This document shows, piece after piece, positions 27,101-42,100 of a stretch of 64,000 nt of DNA. Location of the stretch: assembly GCA_021014325.1 (NCBI GenBank), contig CM037474.1:19710488-19774487 (forward strand), read 5' to 3'. The stretch comes from Plazaster borealis (Eukaryota > Echinodermata > Asteroidea > Forcipulatida > Labidiasteridae). Both the position numbers and the translations under genes were made by a program. Each line of letters begins with the position of its first letter. The first letter of the stretch is position 1. The notes below the pieces were generated by a model. That model made no database searches and was not told where the DNA came from. It saw only the letters and a program-made list of their open reading frames with translations.

Positions 27101-30100
27101 CAGAAAACAAAGAGTCATGCCAATGGTGCAGCAGTCCTTAATAATGTTTCCATTTCTCTTCAACTTGTTGTCAAAAATCAAGAATAAACTTGACATTTAT
27201 ATCATCACATCAATGCTGCATGCAACAATTTGTGTACTGATTTTGTTAGAGTATTTAAAAATATTGTGATTTTATATGCAAAACCTACAAGCACTGAATA
27301 TATAGAACTTAAAGGAACATTACAGAATTGGTTTTTGCTCACAAAACAGTGTAAGCACTTTATATAATCCACCATATACATAAACTGACAAACCTGTAGA
27401 AATTTGAGATCGATCGGCCATCTGGGTCACGAGAAAATAGTGAAAAACCGATTACACATTTGCATGTGTTATACGATGCATGAATGAAACGCTCATGAGC
27501 GATAAACTCCAATCGGAAATTAGTTTTATTTATTTCTCATCAAATATGGCATTTCAGACAGAAATATTTCTAGGGATGTTTTCTACTATCATCATCATTA
27601 GACCGTGTAAGTTTTATGTAAATCTGTGATCATAAAGAAAATTTTAATTACCAGTTCTGTAACGTTCCTTTAATATATATAGAACTAAAGTAAATTCTAA
27701 AAGAAAATTATTTAATTAAATATGATTTTGAAAGTAAGAAGTTACAGAGAACAGCTAAAAGTAGCTTTGACCAAAAACATTGAATGTTTGTACCATAAGG
27801 TAGTGTGTACACGCAAGACTTGCAGATGGTCTATTGCAAATATTAAGAGGAAACACAAAACTTTGTACAGTACTTTTAAGTTTTCAATGGCATTAAAAAA
27901 AGAGGATCTCCACTGATCAGCTGAATGCTTGCAATATGAGTTGCTTGATATGACCATGTTCATAGATGCAGTAAAACAACGATGTATCCTCTGTTCATCT
28001 CACCTATTTGGTCCGTGGCTATTACTCATGACAACTCTAGCAATCCTCTCCTTAGCTATCCCCACCAGCTCCTCCTGTTCCTGGACAGAGCTGATCCCCT
28101 TCCCGATCAGATTGTCCACCTTCTCAAAGAGGCAGGTCTCGACACGCGGCAATCCCTGCGAGCTGCGGACCATGATGTAGACAGCCTCGTGGAAGAGTTT
28201 GATGGTCACCTCAAAGGACGGGGTGAAGCTGCAGGATATTTGCTCCATGTGTGGACCCTGTGGTGGATAAGTGAGTATGGAAGGATTCACATACTGAGTT
28301 TAAAGGGCCCTTGAAGTAAACATTTCTTAGGAATATATTTTGAGCTACTTTCTAATCCCCTTATGTGTATGAAAACTAATTGACATCCATATTTGGTTAA
28401 TTTCATTGAAAAGTGATGTTCTGTAAACATCAAAGAATGTCCTTTCTTATCTGGACAACTGAGGGCGCTGTCGCAGTGATGTCATTTCAGGAAGACACTT
28501 GCTTTATTTCTATTGAAAAAAAAAAATTTGAACCTCAAAATTTGCTTGTTAAAAGAATTTGAAAGAAAACTTTGCACTTTGGCATACTGCCATGAACTTA
28601 CACATCAACAAATCACTAAAGAAAAGAAAGTTTACGACAGTGAAATAGCCTAAATTCTGATGACTTTTTGTGCATAAACTAATTGCAACATTGAGTTTTC
28701 TGCCGGACATGACATCACACTTTTGCTCATGAATATGGAAATTTGCATTAGCATAAAATACAAAAAGGCACCAAAATACCCTTAAAAATGGCAAAACGAG
28801 AATTGAAAATAAGGTGAAGTGGGACACAAAAGTGCATCTCAGGATTGCATTAAAAAAAAGTACATTTCATGGACCCTTTAAAAACAGCATCTGGGGCCGA
28901 TTTCACAAAGAGCTAAGATTGATCTTAACTGTGCATCGTCACAATGTAAATATTGGCAACTCATCTTAAGATGAATCTTAGTGTTTAGAGCCCCTGATAA
29001 AGTTTTGTTTTGATCTCAAAATATGCAGATAGCTCTTAAGTTCTAAAAGTTTGACGGCAAAAATTTAATCACAAAATAGAACGATACTTCAGTGAAAGCA
29101 GCTTCTAAGAGCACCACAAAAAATTTACTCTTACTGTAGTTTTAAACTTAAATGACATGCTTTTTCGAATGGAAAAAACACCAAGCCCAATCCCCCTGCT
29201 ACTTAAAATGGCGTAAACAAATTGTTCACAAAAAGGGGAACATTGCCTGTAATAGACTACCGGTAATACATAAAGCCATCCAAACCATAGCTCTCCTACA
29301 GGGCCCAATTTCATAAAGCTGTTAAGCAGAAAATACTGCTTATAATTTTTTTTTGCTAAGCAAAACAAATGAGTGGGGTACCAGTCAAACAATGTCAACT
29401 TTTGGCTGGTAATCCGTTTCTGCTAAGCAAGATTTTTCTGTGCTTAGCAAGTTTTTGTGCTTACAAGCTATATGAAATTGGACATGCAATGGTAACACAT
29501 TTGGGCTAATTGCTACTTCTGACTCCTAACCTGCCACGTGCTTGTGTGTAGTTAAACTAAGTTTTCCCTTGTTTAACCATTTAAAAGCAAATCTTCAGAC
29601 AAAAAATTACACATTTAATGAGACTTTTTAGTCTTTTGCAAAGCATGAAAGACAGCTCTGCATTGTTTCATGTCTAATACTTTATCTTCTTTTTGTAACT
29701 TTTTGACTTTTGATCTTTTGTAATGTTTTTAAACTTGTGCGGGCAATCTAATTTCTTCTTTTTTTGAGATAAATTAAGTTTCTTATGTCTTGTGTCTTAC
29801 TGCTTCACCAAAACCTGAATGTCACACCTGTCATAACTGCAATTATCAACAAAAAACATTGTAAATTCAATATTGATTCTGTTATGCCACAGTAATTGAT
29901 GTGTTGTTAATCCAGAATGCAGGCATGATCTTTGGTCCTTGGGAAAAAAGTAGGAATACTTTATCGAGTACAAGGGCTGACCTACATGTATACATGGTGT
30001 AGGCTTTAAAGGCACTGGACACTATTGGTAATTACTCAAAATAATTATTGGCATAAAACCTTACTTGGTAAGTAATGGGAGAGCTTGATATAGTATAAAA

Positions 30101-33100
30101 TAAAACAAACGGCTGGCTCCTCCCTCTGTAGTTTTCAAGAGAAGAAAATTTTAAGTAAAATTTTTTTTTTGATTTTTAGATTAGATTTTTTGGGTCTCAA
30201 ATCAAATCAATGAAAGCACACAAACGTGACAAGTGTGTTTTTTTTTCTTGCATTATTATCTCGCACGACCAACCAATTGAGCTCAAATTTTCACAGGTTT
30301 GTTATTTTATGCATATGTTGAGAAGATACACCAAGTGAGAAGACTGGTCTTTGACAATTACCAATAGTGTCTAGTGTCTTTAATAGACATTTCAGGCTAT
30401 TAAATCACAATTTTTCTATTTTTTCCCAAGGGCAACAAAATCAGAAATCAGACTTAAGTAGGAAGAATATCATGCATGATAATGACAGCACTGAAATAAA
30501 TGTGAACGACTGAATTGATTATTCTTTTTTACTAATCTTCCTGTGAGCAGAATTGACATTTACCATGAAGATGGTGAACGGCTGAGGGAGGACGGGTAAC
30601 CTCAGCGATGATGCAACATACTCTCCTTCATAGTTATTGCCATCGCTGTACAGCTCCAGCCATGCACACAGGTCAAGGATGGACTTCTTGACTCCGTCAC
30701 GGAGACAGTTGGACATGAGGGTTGCCACTGAGGAGAAGAAGTGATCCATGTGCTTCATCCTGACATCCTGAAAAGATGAGAACGAGAAAAACATATCCTT
30801 TCAAAAATGTGTTACTTAAAGGCACTGTACACGTTTGGTAATTACTCAAAATATATATTAGCATAAAAACTGACTTGGTAACGAGCAACGGAGAGCTGTT
30901 GATAGTATAAAACATTGTGAGAAACGACTCCCTCTGAAGTAACGTAGTTTTTGAGAAAGAGGTAATTTCTCACTGAAATAATAAAAACTTCTTGCAATAA
31001 GTTTTTATTCCTATCTAAAAGCACACAAATTTGTACAACAAGGGTGTTTTTTCTTTCATCATTTTCTTGCAACTTCGATGATCAATTGAGCCCAAATTTT
31101 CACAGGCTTGTTATTTTATGCATATGTTGGGATACACCAAGTGAGAATACTGGTCTTGGACAATGACCAAACGTGTTCAGTGCCTTTAACTCTTTCCCTT
31201 CAGAAAAATAGTTGTATAACGAAAAATAAAGATCGCACGGCCACAGAGTTTTCAGAATGGGAAAGAGGACTCTTGAGGGTGCTATTGTGACCTGTTTTTT
31301 CGGGGGTCGCCAAAAAAACCCTGAGTAAACAATTAATGTGTCCATATGATCAATTTATCACTAAAATAAATGGGGCATGAAAGGGTTAAATGGTATGGAC
31401 CACTATATCCAACAAAGACCATTGTGTCTGACCCGTTAATGTCCTTCAATCGTACAATTTATTGTGCTCATAATGGTTTGTCAGACACAATGGGACAGAC
31501 ATAATGGTTCATCGTACATGATGAGTCCCGTACATAGGGTCTGAAATAATGGTCCAAATTTGTTGTCAGACACACTAGATCGTGCAAGTCTCGTGCTTAT
31601 TCCATTGTTTTGGGGAATCTTGGTTTCCCACATATTTTTCTTTAATGTGTGAAGGGAAACAAAAGCTTGCACTTTATCAATTCAATACAGAGGAGACTTG
31701 CAAAGTAAATGAACCCAGTACCCTTCCTTAAGAGAAGGGGGTTGCTCTGGTGTTGGCTGCAGATTTTGCCGCATTATGTTAACACTCACAAGGCGCTACA
31801 TAACAGGGTCTCATAATTCAAACATAGCTCTGCATACGTCTGTCATAAAAAAACTTGAGATGCCTGTTTTTTGTGATAAAGCACTATATAAGAAATTGTA
31901 GTTGTCTTCTGTGTGAAACACATATTAAATTCGCAATCACATTTGCAAATCCCATATTAATAAGGCAAAAAAACAGAAAGAATTTTTGTGATTATCTATC
32001 CCCTCGGTAAACCAGCTCGTCTTCTGGTGTTTCTCTCATTGTTTCCATAATATGAAGCATTTTAGCAAAAACAAAACCAAAAATATACTGTACTTTGACT
32101 GCTTTTACCTCATCAACAGGCATCCATTTTTCTATCTCGTCTTGATTGCGTCCGACGATTGCCGTACATTCAGACATCCATTCTTTGTCTAAGATCTCTC
32201 GTCCTTTCTTACTGGATGCTTCAACGTGGTCAAGGAATGCTTCCATAGTTAACGGCATCACCTTCTTCAGACCGGTAATGTCTATTAGCCTGAAGTTAGA
32301 ATACCTAGGAGTTGAGAAAGAAGGAAAGATATGATTTAAAGATGGATATACAAATTTCTTTCGTTGTTTTTAAATGTAAAATTAACCACCATCTTTTCAC
32401 AATCCATTATCAGTTTCAGTGATATGTTTACTTTGATGCAATCATTACATTCACTTGTTAAATTCCCAAATAACTCATGTCAAATCACAAGTGGCCTCTT
32501 GTTTACTGCTAGAAAAAAAAATCAAAAAATCAAATCTGATTCTAGGATTTGCCATTTTCTTAAACAGCTTTTCCACTGTTAAGAGGAAACTGCCTAAGCA
32601 CACAAATCTGTTTTACTGATCTCAAAAACAAAAACTAAAACCAAGTAATAATCATGCATGAGCTAATCCCATTTTCCACAAAAATACAGTGTTTCCACCA
32701 AAAGTGTCAACAGTCACAAAGGCTTCATGTAGCTTATTGGACATTGGCAATTCTCTTTTGTATAATATTCCATTATATTTGTTGGATAAATTGCAACTTG
32801 CTTTGAATTCTGCAGCTAGGATCCTATCTAGAACTTCAAAGTACGATCATATTACACCTGTGCTGCAAACTTTACATTGGCTACCTATTCGCCAGCGTAT
32901 TGAATTTAAGATACTCTTTCAAACTTGGAAGATATTTCATGGTATGGCACCTTGTTACTTAAATGAGTTAGTCCGGTCATATGTACCACAACGATAACCT
33001 CCGCTCCTCACATAGATTACTATTAGAAACTCAAAAGACACGCGTAACTTATGGAAATAGAGCATTTTTTGCATCAGCTCCGGATTTATGGAATAGACTA

Positions 33101-36100
33101 CCCTTAGAAAAAAAACCAATAGACTCGTTAGAAGTGTTTAAAATTAAACTAAAATCATACTTGTTTAGTGTAGCTTATTAATGCATTGGTTGCTTGTATT
33201 GGTATTTTTGTTTGCTCAAGTTTTCCCTCTATTTTTTTCTTCTTCTTTCCTTTGTTATGCGCCTCGGAATAGGCTACCTAGATAGATGGCGCTTTATAAA
33301 TGCTTGACATTATTATTATTATTAGCTATTGTATTTCTTGGAAACTTGAAAATTGTAAACAAAAATCTTTTCCAAAAAGAGCGGACGCAATATCTTACTT
33401 CGTCTCCCAGAGATACAGAATACTAGTCATGACGGGGTGTGTGATGTACAGCTGAGTTGCCATGTAACTCCTTGAGACGCGTACCGCCTGTTGCCACGGA
33501 AACCACAGCCTACCGGCAGAGTGAGATATTTTCTCCGGGAGCGGGATGCCGAGTCTGTTGCGCTCCGAGACGTCCTTCAGGATGTAGTCCATGATGGCCT
33601 GCTGGATGCTGCTGGCATGGCAGGACCTCACTTCCTACTCGGCAATTATTACAAAAAGGGGATTTGGTAACCGTTAGTGCCAATCATCATAAAGGTGATA
33701 GGTGCAAATGTTTGCTAAGCACAGACAAATCTTGCTTAAAAGAAACTGGTTACCAGTCAAATGCCACACAGTTTATACTTTTGCGACTGGTGCTCTGCTA
33801 GCAATATTCTCTGCTTAATAGCTTTATGAAATGTGACCCAGGGTGCTGCTTACCCACAGCATTTGTACTTACAGGTATAGCACTAGCTTAGTAAGCCGAG
33901 AATGCTTTGCTAAGCAAAGTAAGCACACCACACACATACAAGCAAACTATTTTTTGCTTTGCTGTTAAATTCGTCTATGTAAGGAAGTAATTTTCTGCAA
34001 GCAAGTAATTTTCTGCCACAGTGTTGTTGTTTTTTTGCTTATGGTAAGCAGCACTATGAAATTGGGTTAAGATTTCAAATGAAGCAGGAGGAAGGCCTAT
34101 ACCAAATATTAGAGAGCACCAAAGGCGCAAGCTGGGGATTGGAGCTCTATCTATTGTTGGAATGTGAAATACGCATGGGCGCCATTTCAGTGAGCAAATG
34201 TTTTGTTATATCATTGATAACAATGGTCATTGTCTGCACTGATCTATTGTTGCATCAAAAGATGCTTGCTGAAATGGCGTCCAGTGCACATTTCATATTT
34301 CAGCCAGAGTTCCCCATCTTGCACCTTCGGCGCTCTATATAATCTTTGGCCTATACACAGCATAACTTGTAGACTTGACTCAAGTCCCAATCCCGTGCCA
34401 TCGCCAGAAAACTATTGTTTTGTGATGGTCTGCATTCCACAACCTGTTCCGCACGCGGGACAGGGACTTGACGATGCCGCAGTCGCCTGATATGTAAATG
34501 TATTCACCTATGAATATGTAAACTTGCTGCGTTATACGTGTTGTCCAATCAAACGCATTCAAAAAGAAGACTCGTTCATTTGTTATTTGTGGGGGTTAAA
34601 TACTTAGATGAGGATTGAAATACATTTTTGAATAACCAATTAATTATAACAAGAATGCACTGAATGTTCATTAAAATTTAAGTTAATATGTTGTAACATA
34701 CATTTGGGTCGGTTTTGTTTGGAAAATTTGAACTTTGGGAAGTGCAATTCAACGACTTTGGTACCGACACCCACTTGCCTGCTGATGAGTTTGCCCGCCC
34801 CCCACGTGTCACTGCGTTTAGAAGCGTGCACTTACAATGTCTTGCACTGTGATGTCACAGAGTGTAATGAATATTTTACCGGCAGGGCAGCGCTTCCACG
34901 CTCCCATTGGTTTTGTGCATCTCCCCATTTGGGGAGATTTTCCAATAACAACGTGCAGTGTAAGAAACGACCTCATCAAGTCCCATTCTCGGGACCACAT
35001 TTTGACGGCGAGCGCGCACTGTACGGCTTGTTTGCTAGCCTGGCGCGATATGCTTGGGGACCTCTCGCACGAGAATGGGACTTGAATCAAGTCTACATAA
35101 CTTGGGTCAAAATTTATATCAGATTTTTTCCACTGGACAAAAATGGTTATCAAAACAGAACAGGGCTCAATTTCATAGAGCTGCTTAAGCAGAAAATATT
35201 GCTTAACAATTTTCTGCTAAGCAGAAATGAGTAGAATACCAGTAACAAATTGTACATGTGACATGATAGTTTGGCTGGTAACCTTATTCTGGCAGCAAAA
35301 TTTTATTGTGCTCAGCTACTTTTTGTGCTTAAGCATCTCTATGTAATTGGGCTCAGGTCCTGGAAATTAAAAATTGTGTATAATTGTTTTCCACACAAAA
35401 TAAATGTAGTCAAATGACTTTTAAGAACATTATTTTTTGACTCAAATTTTACTTCTATAAATATATTCACACAAATAGTCTTAAAAATATGCATTGAAGT
35501 TTCTAACCTCAGTGACTTCCTTGAGGCAGGGGTTGAGATGTTCTTGTTTCAGGTGCTTTGGGATGAAGCTATGGATGCCCTTGATCCAGTCCTTACTGAG
35601 AGGAGCGACCATGAACGGACTGATGGCCTCTTCAATAAGATTGTAATACCTGGTGGCGAAATAAAAAAAGAGAAACTCTAATGAAACTTGGTCATCATGG
35701 TCCAGTGGGTGGACTGCAGGACTTGCAGCTAACCGCTGATTTCACAATGACTAGAATAAGTATTGTCGTCTAGTTACTGAATCACAATTTCTTGATTTGT
35801 GCAATTCATAACCATAAACGTTAAACCAATGTTTGTACGAGAGAGATTGGCTGCTGTTGCCAGCTTGAGGTTTATATCCCCTTGTGGGAGTTTGCCAAGT
35901 TACCTTAACTGGAAGATCATCTTAACAAACAAACAAACAAACAATAAACGTTTGCTCAAGATTTTACTGACCTTAAAAAAATACAAAACAGTAACTCTCA
36001 ATAATTTCCCACCTCAAACTCCCCCTCCCCCAATCTAAAGAAAAATCTCCCCAAATCCACCTTCTCATAATTTCCTCTTTGATTTTGTGTGTGAGGGGGA

Positions 36101-39100
36101 AACAGACTAAAAGAAGTCTTTTGGTGTTGGTTTTGTCCCGCTTTTTGTCCAGCACAGTGATTTGATGGGGTTTAGTTTCCCAGTGCAGTATTCTGGGCCA
36201 AATCTCATGTCGGTGCTTACCATAGAATAATGTGCTTACGGCGCCCTGTAAAGCGAATTTCTATGGTCCATAAGCGCAAAATTCCAATGTAAACAGCATC
36301 ATGGTATTCAGCCTTGTTGGCTTGTCCGTTACCTGCTTTTTCTACAGTCTGCATCAATCAATTTTTTATATTTTTTATATTTTTTTCCTTTCTTTTGATT
36401 TTCTGTTATGCAATAAGCATGACAACTTTATGCACTTTTTTTAAGGGGGAATTCTGTTTGCAAATAGTGTGTACATCTAAATGTAACGATAAAGTTTGAA
36501 TCCACATAGAGTACCTGGGTAGGTCTTGAGCTTCTGGTGTAGGGGGTCTGGACAGGCCATGAGTGGATGCCGTGTAAGGTGGAAACACCACCTGTAAGAC
36601 ACTTTGTGTTTCTTCATCATGTTCCCGATGTGAAGTCTTGGAAATCTTGTGGCCATTCGTCAGTTTGCTAGATTTCCCTACAAGAAAAAAGCATTGGTGA
36701 GATAAAATGTTGATATTTGTACAGGAAAAAACAAAAACAACAAACACAAGGCAGTTTGTGAACTATAAAGCACTAATAATTTTCTAGACATTCTGGTATA
36801 TGCTTTAAATTACTGTATAAACTCTGCCTTTGCATTGCCTTATACCATGATTTTAAAATTATGAGTACAATTAACGATTCAAATATAAAGTACAGAATTG
36901 TATCCCCGAATGAAGAAAAGAAAAAATAGGGAGACCACCAACATTAGGGCTCGATAGCTCGGTTGGTAGAGCAACGGTACATTAGTCCGGAGGTCGCAAG
37001 TTCAAGTCCCGCTCTAGTCAATTTGTCTTTGTTCAACCCCAAATTAATTAAAATTTACCCAGTCAGTTTCCCTTGTGGTCTATTACTTGAAGGATTGGTA
37101 ATTACCACGCACAAAAAGTAAGGATTGGTTTCAATTTGAAAGCTCACTGATTATAACGTTCATAGCAAAAATCACTGTTAACTATTGCAAATGAAGCTCT
37201 CCAAATAAGACCAAAAGTGAAAGTGCACAATATCCTTGACAATAGATCAATAGATGAAGCATTTCTCATAGTTTCAACAAAAAATAACAACCGAATTGGA
37301 GGAAATGTTCACAGCTTGGTTGGATGGTTTGTTCAATGAAAACTACAGACAGGAATTAATCTACTCGTCCATAAAACAATGAGGTACTTTCCCTTTCAAT
37401 AGATGTTGCCATAGCTGGCACCCACAAAAGAACTAAACCCTATACTGATCGCCAAATGGCTTGACGTTTATTCAGTTAGACACCTACAGTCTGCCAGGCA
37501 AATTGTACATAATGAACAATTTCTTTTTTCATTATTTGTCAGTCGTGAGCAGGACTCATTTCAAGACAATCTCCACTAGACAACAGGTCTTGTAGCTCAG
37601 CACTTTCAATGGACCAGAAATTTGTTTGACAAGACTTAAGCCAAATAAAAAAATACACCAGTTGATCGTCCTGGTTTTTTCGAAAAGATGAGGATGAGGT
37701 TTTTGTTATTTTTATTTTATTTTAAAGCTATTTCTTTCAAGGAGGGAAAGAGCCAGACTAAAAATCAATCGTCAAAAGAATGGTGCCAAGATAAAGCAAA
37801 AATACATGACAATTTTAGTCTTTTTTTGTACCCAAAAAGAAAAAAAGAAAAAAAGAACAAAGGATACGGCTGAAAAAAGGATGAGGTCAGAGGTGATCAA
37901 GGGGTGGCCTTTTTTCAACTTTGCCTTAAACATTTCCCTCCTTTGTATATCTGCTGATTTTTAGGAGGAGGTTTGGAATTAAGATGCTTTAAGTATACAT
38001 TGAGTAAATCGTCAGAAAGTATGTGTTTGGAAAAACACTAGACTGCAGGACTTATTTAGTTTTTGCGTTACTTGCCCAATGATAAATTTACTGGCCAGTG
38101 CTTCAAGCCCTGTGGAGGGTCAGAAACCCATATTACCATTTTGCTGTGTCGGCTTGATATGGATTGGAGGTATGACTTGAGGGACTGGGCCCAGACTTGA
38201 CGGTGGTGTACCCTGTATTTCATTCAGGCTGCCCCTTCCACTGTCAAACGGGGCGCTGACTAAACGGTCTGGTCCAGATAATGAGGAGTCATCCCTCCCA
38301 TTTAATGGTACGCTCCTATCGATGCTTGTGACAGAGTGACGTGGGCTTGAGGGTGGGGTTGCACCATTAATGGGAGGGAGGGGATGAGTTGTGGAGATTG
38401 GAGATTGAGTTGTTCTCTCACTTGCCGGGCGCGGACTTCGTGGGTCACTTTTCCTCTGCCTTGGAGACTCCCTGGGGCTACTGTTGAGATTGAAAAAAAT
38501 AATCTTTTAAATAAAACAGAATACAGAATGTAGAATGGTTAGGAGTTGTTAATGCAGTACTGAAATCCATCAGGCCAAACCATCAGGTATTTGGAATAAG
38601 TGTTAAGATATACTTTTAGAAAGGATAAGGCTAAATTAACACCAATTTAAAAAGACCTCTCATTGGCCGTAAGTTGTGCGTAGTGTGTACAAACACGCAG
38701 ATTTCCATTGTTAGACCCTCAGGATGGCAGCCAACAAGGGATCTATACCCTGCATAAATGTTCAACCTTAATCAGTATTTTTACTTTCTCTTTAAATGCA
38801 ACCGAAAGTTTTTCTTTGTCAAAGAAACCAACCACTCCCTCCTTAATGAAATAGTTCCCTTTGCACTTTCTAAGGTGTCACTTTCAATAGTTGGACAAAT
38901 ATTTGATGTGATGGCTGGTGCAGAAATAACAATGGCAGGGTATTGGTAGAGGCATCTTTAAGACCCACAGGATCACTCTCTCTCTGAGGTATATTTAGTA
39001 ACCCCCTTGGGGTGGATACCTGACTAAGTAGACACAACTGATAATAGCCACTTAGGTGTTGCTTTGTTAAACACCAATGGGAATATAACGGTTCATGAGG

Positions 39101-42100
39101 TCATAGAGAAAGGACCATGGGCAAGGGGCTGGGGAAATACAGTAGATCATTTTTGCAGTCCATTTCTACCTCCGTGATAATTTTAACTAGGGGGTCTTTC
39201 AGAAACAGTTTTCAGTTTTTCTGTAAAACTTATACTTTTACATGATAAACCTCCTTTGCTAGGGACCATCAACTTTTTGATAAAAGTATGTGTGTCACAA
39301 TTGGCGACTGTGGCTGTTGCTAAGGTTGTTACTTAAAGCAGCCTATGCTTTAAGGCATGTTGACGCGGTGATCCAGCCGTAGCCGTAGCCACTTTGAACA
39401 AAGTCTATGAAAAGAAAAAAGACAACCAGCTTGCCTGAGATGGCTGGCATTTTTTCCTCAGTCACAAGATCCACTAAACCTAGCCCAAGGGTAAACAAGG
39501 GTAGGACCACCTGGTGACAAAAGAGATAATGTGTGTTTTGACAATCCACCCCATCCTTCTGTGGCCTAAATTGGTACATTCAATATTGACTAAGCTCTGG
39601 CAATTATGTAATCCTGGTCTTGCAATGAACCCCTTGAGGTCTTAGAAGGGGGATGGTTTGACTGTTTGAGCACTATAGGCACGCACACACACACACAACA
39701 CCCAGAATTATACATAGAGAATAATCAGGGCTGTTATGTCCTATCAAAATAACTGAAACCTACACTTTGTTTCTATGACCCACTTTAGAAGTTGTTCGAG
39801 TTCAAAACATTTGTCATGTTGTACCATGGAGCTATAAAAAGGTATAGCTCCATGGTTGTACAGAGATTCAGATTCTTTTTAAGAAGAATCCCATCACCAA
39901 TCCCAGACCCCCCAAAAAAAATCACCTTCAATACCTGCTAGATTTTCTTCAGAATTTGTTTATTTACTTGTGTTATTCCTCTGTTCTTCCGTTCGTTCGT
40001 TCGTTCAATTCCTCTGTTACTTCCATTGTAAACAAATATCTTCTATTCCTAATGTCATACACGGTCCCTGTCAACACCTACCCCACCTCCCCACAAAAAA
40101 AAGTAAACAGTCAATCATGTGTAATAAAATCTGGCATCCGCCTGTTCAATTTTTTGTAAATCGTGCATACAAATCATGTAGGTCACTCTGGACAATTGAT
40201 TTTGAAATTACATTGGCCACCATGCTACAAATAAACAAGTCGAAACAGCAAGTGCCTAGGCCCCCTATATACTCCAAATTTCCTGCCAGAATAAAAAATG
40301 TTTTACTATAACTGTAAACTTGCTGTGCATCCTAGAGGGGGCTCTGGGCCAATAGTGCCCAGGGTCCTAAAGCCAAATAATCCAATTACAAAGGTCCACT
40401 CTGTTGGAATAATATTGACAGTTGCTATTTGATTGGCCACCAGTAACTACCCGCTGTAGCGTGTGCACACAGATCAATAGATGAAGTTTGACCGTTATGT
40501 TGACTTCATAGCTAGGAGTTCTGTGGTGCCGAACGTAATCACTGAACCAAACATTGAACTAAACGTCACAAGGAAATCTTGATTTTCCCCAGTGAATGTG
40601 AAATACCAGGGACGTTTTTTTTTGACAAAGACCGTTTATTACACTTTTGTGGCAAAACGGGAACATGCCGTTTTAAGAATGAACTACTTTAACCCCTGTT
40701 TGGAGAAAATAATTTCTGATTTTTTTTTCTGTAAAGGTTGTATAGGAAGTGTTGAGAATGGTTGATAGTCTATGGCCATTTTTGAAATAATGGTTTCGAC
40801 ATAGGCTCCGGCTTGGCAGGCTGCATCAGTAATTTTGAAAATGTAAACTTCCAGTATGGGACTTCAAACATGCGGACAGTGCCTTAGCCAGAGCCGTGGT
40901 TTCAAAATGTTCTGTAGTTCACCTCTGAAAGTTTAAGTTCAGTGATATAAGTACCAGAGTACATAATGCCAGCACACTCATAGTTTTTTAACTCCTTGGA
41001 AACTGTTGGTCTTTTCTAACTCAGGTTATGAAACATTTACTCTTTTAAAAACTCCTCCATGATGTGATTGTGTTTGTACACTCTACAGCTACTATTTGAC
41101 TTGTACCAATGGTTACACCCCTATGTTCCAACACCCCTATGTTCCGACAACCCTGGTGTATTTTCCTATTCCTAACCCTAACCCTAACCCTAACCCTAAC
41201 CCTAACCCTAACCCTAACCCTAACCCTAACCCTATGTAAATCATGAGGGGGTTGTCGGAACATAGGGGTGTCGAAATATAGGGGTGTCGGAATATAGGGG
41301 TGTCGGAATATAGAGCAGTCACCGTACCAATAAATGTCCCTTTTGTCTATTACACATTTTAATGAATATCATCAAACTTCTGTGCCCATGCATGTCTTAC
41401 ACTATGGACTCCTGCCTGTTACCAAGGTCAAGGTTGTCTGGCCTGGCTAGATACTACTCCTACTAGAAATCACCAGGGGTTCATGGAACAAAGGAAAACA
41501 CCCCCAGGCAGGCTGAAGCAGTCACATTCTTGGAGTTTACTCAGGTGCAGTTTGAGAAGAAAAGGCAAACACTTCTACTATTCCAAGACATGTTGCTGCA
41601 TAAGGAATGTCTTTTAGGGTGAAATGGTGTACTCATTACAATAAGGCCCTGAAGGGTGCACCTCACTAAATAAGGAGAAAACAGAGCTTCGAGCTCTTTA
41701 ATTTTTTGTAGGCCCTCAAAATATTCTATATTAGACAGATTTGAGAGTCCCAAAAAAGGGTTTCAGTATAAAAAAATTGTCCAATTGTGACCTGGGGGTT
41801 GTTGACTTCCAGCTGGATGTATTTTGGATGACATAGGCCCTACAAAAAATTGTCCTGTTTGCCAAGAGGTGTAGGGACATTTTTCAAGATTGATGCTCAG
41901 ACGTTTGAAAAATTACACTGGTATCAACTCAAGGTGTTTTTATTTGGAGGGGGAATAACTGGACAAGCCCAGGGACTCCCCACATCAAATTGAGCAGAAA
42001 ATAAAAGTTCATGAGTCAATTAATAATTTTCTTTTCACTGTAAAAAGCTGTGAGACTTCTAAGTAGTTTTTATGTATTTTTGAATGTTTAGCATTTTGCA

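Noticed and set aside
34704..35234. 176-codon frame on the + strand
   Set aside because: Lies mostly inside a TIR element and continues into a GGGCCC element; a competing frame exists on the other strand and no homology is recognisable.
36946..37018. Possible functional tRNA gene
   Set aside because: A and B box regions are good, but the acceptor stem does not pair and a conserved SINE tail follows. The other tRNA-like heads (14.93, 22.7, 44.5, 55.2 kb) were rejected for the same reasons.
37688..37873. 61-codon frame with lysine-rich end
   Set aside because: Low complexity derived from an A-rich tract.
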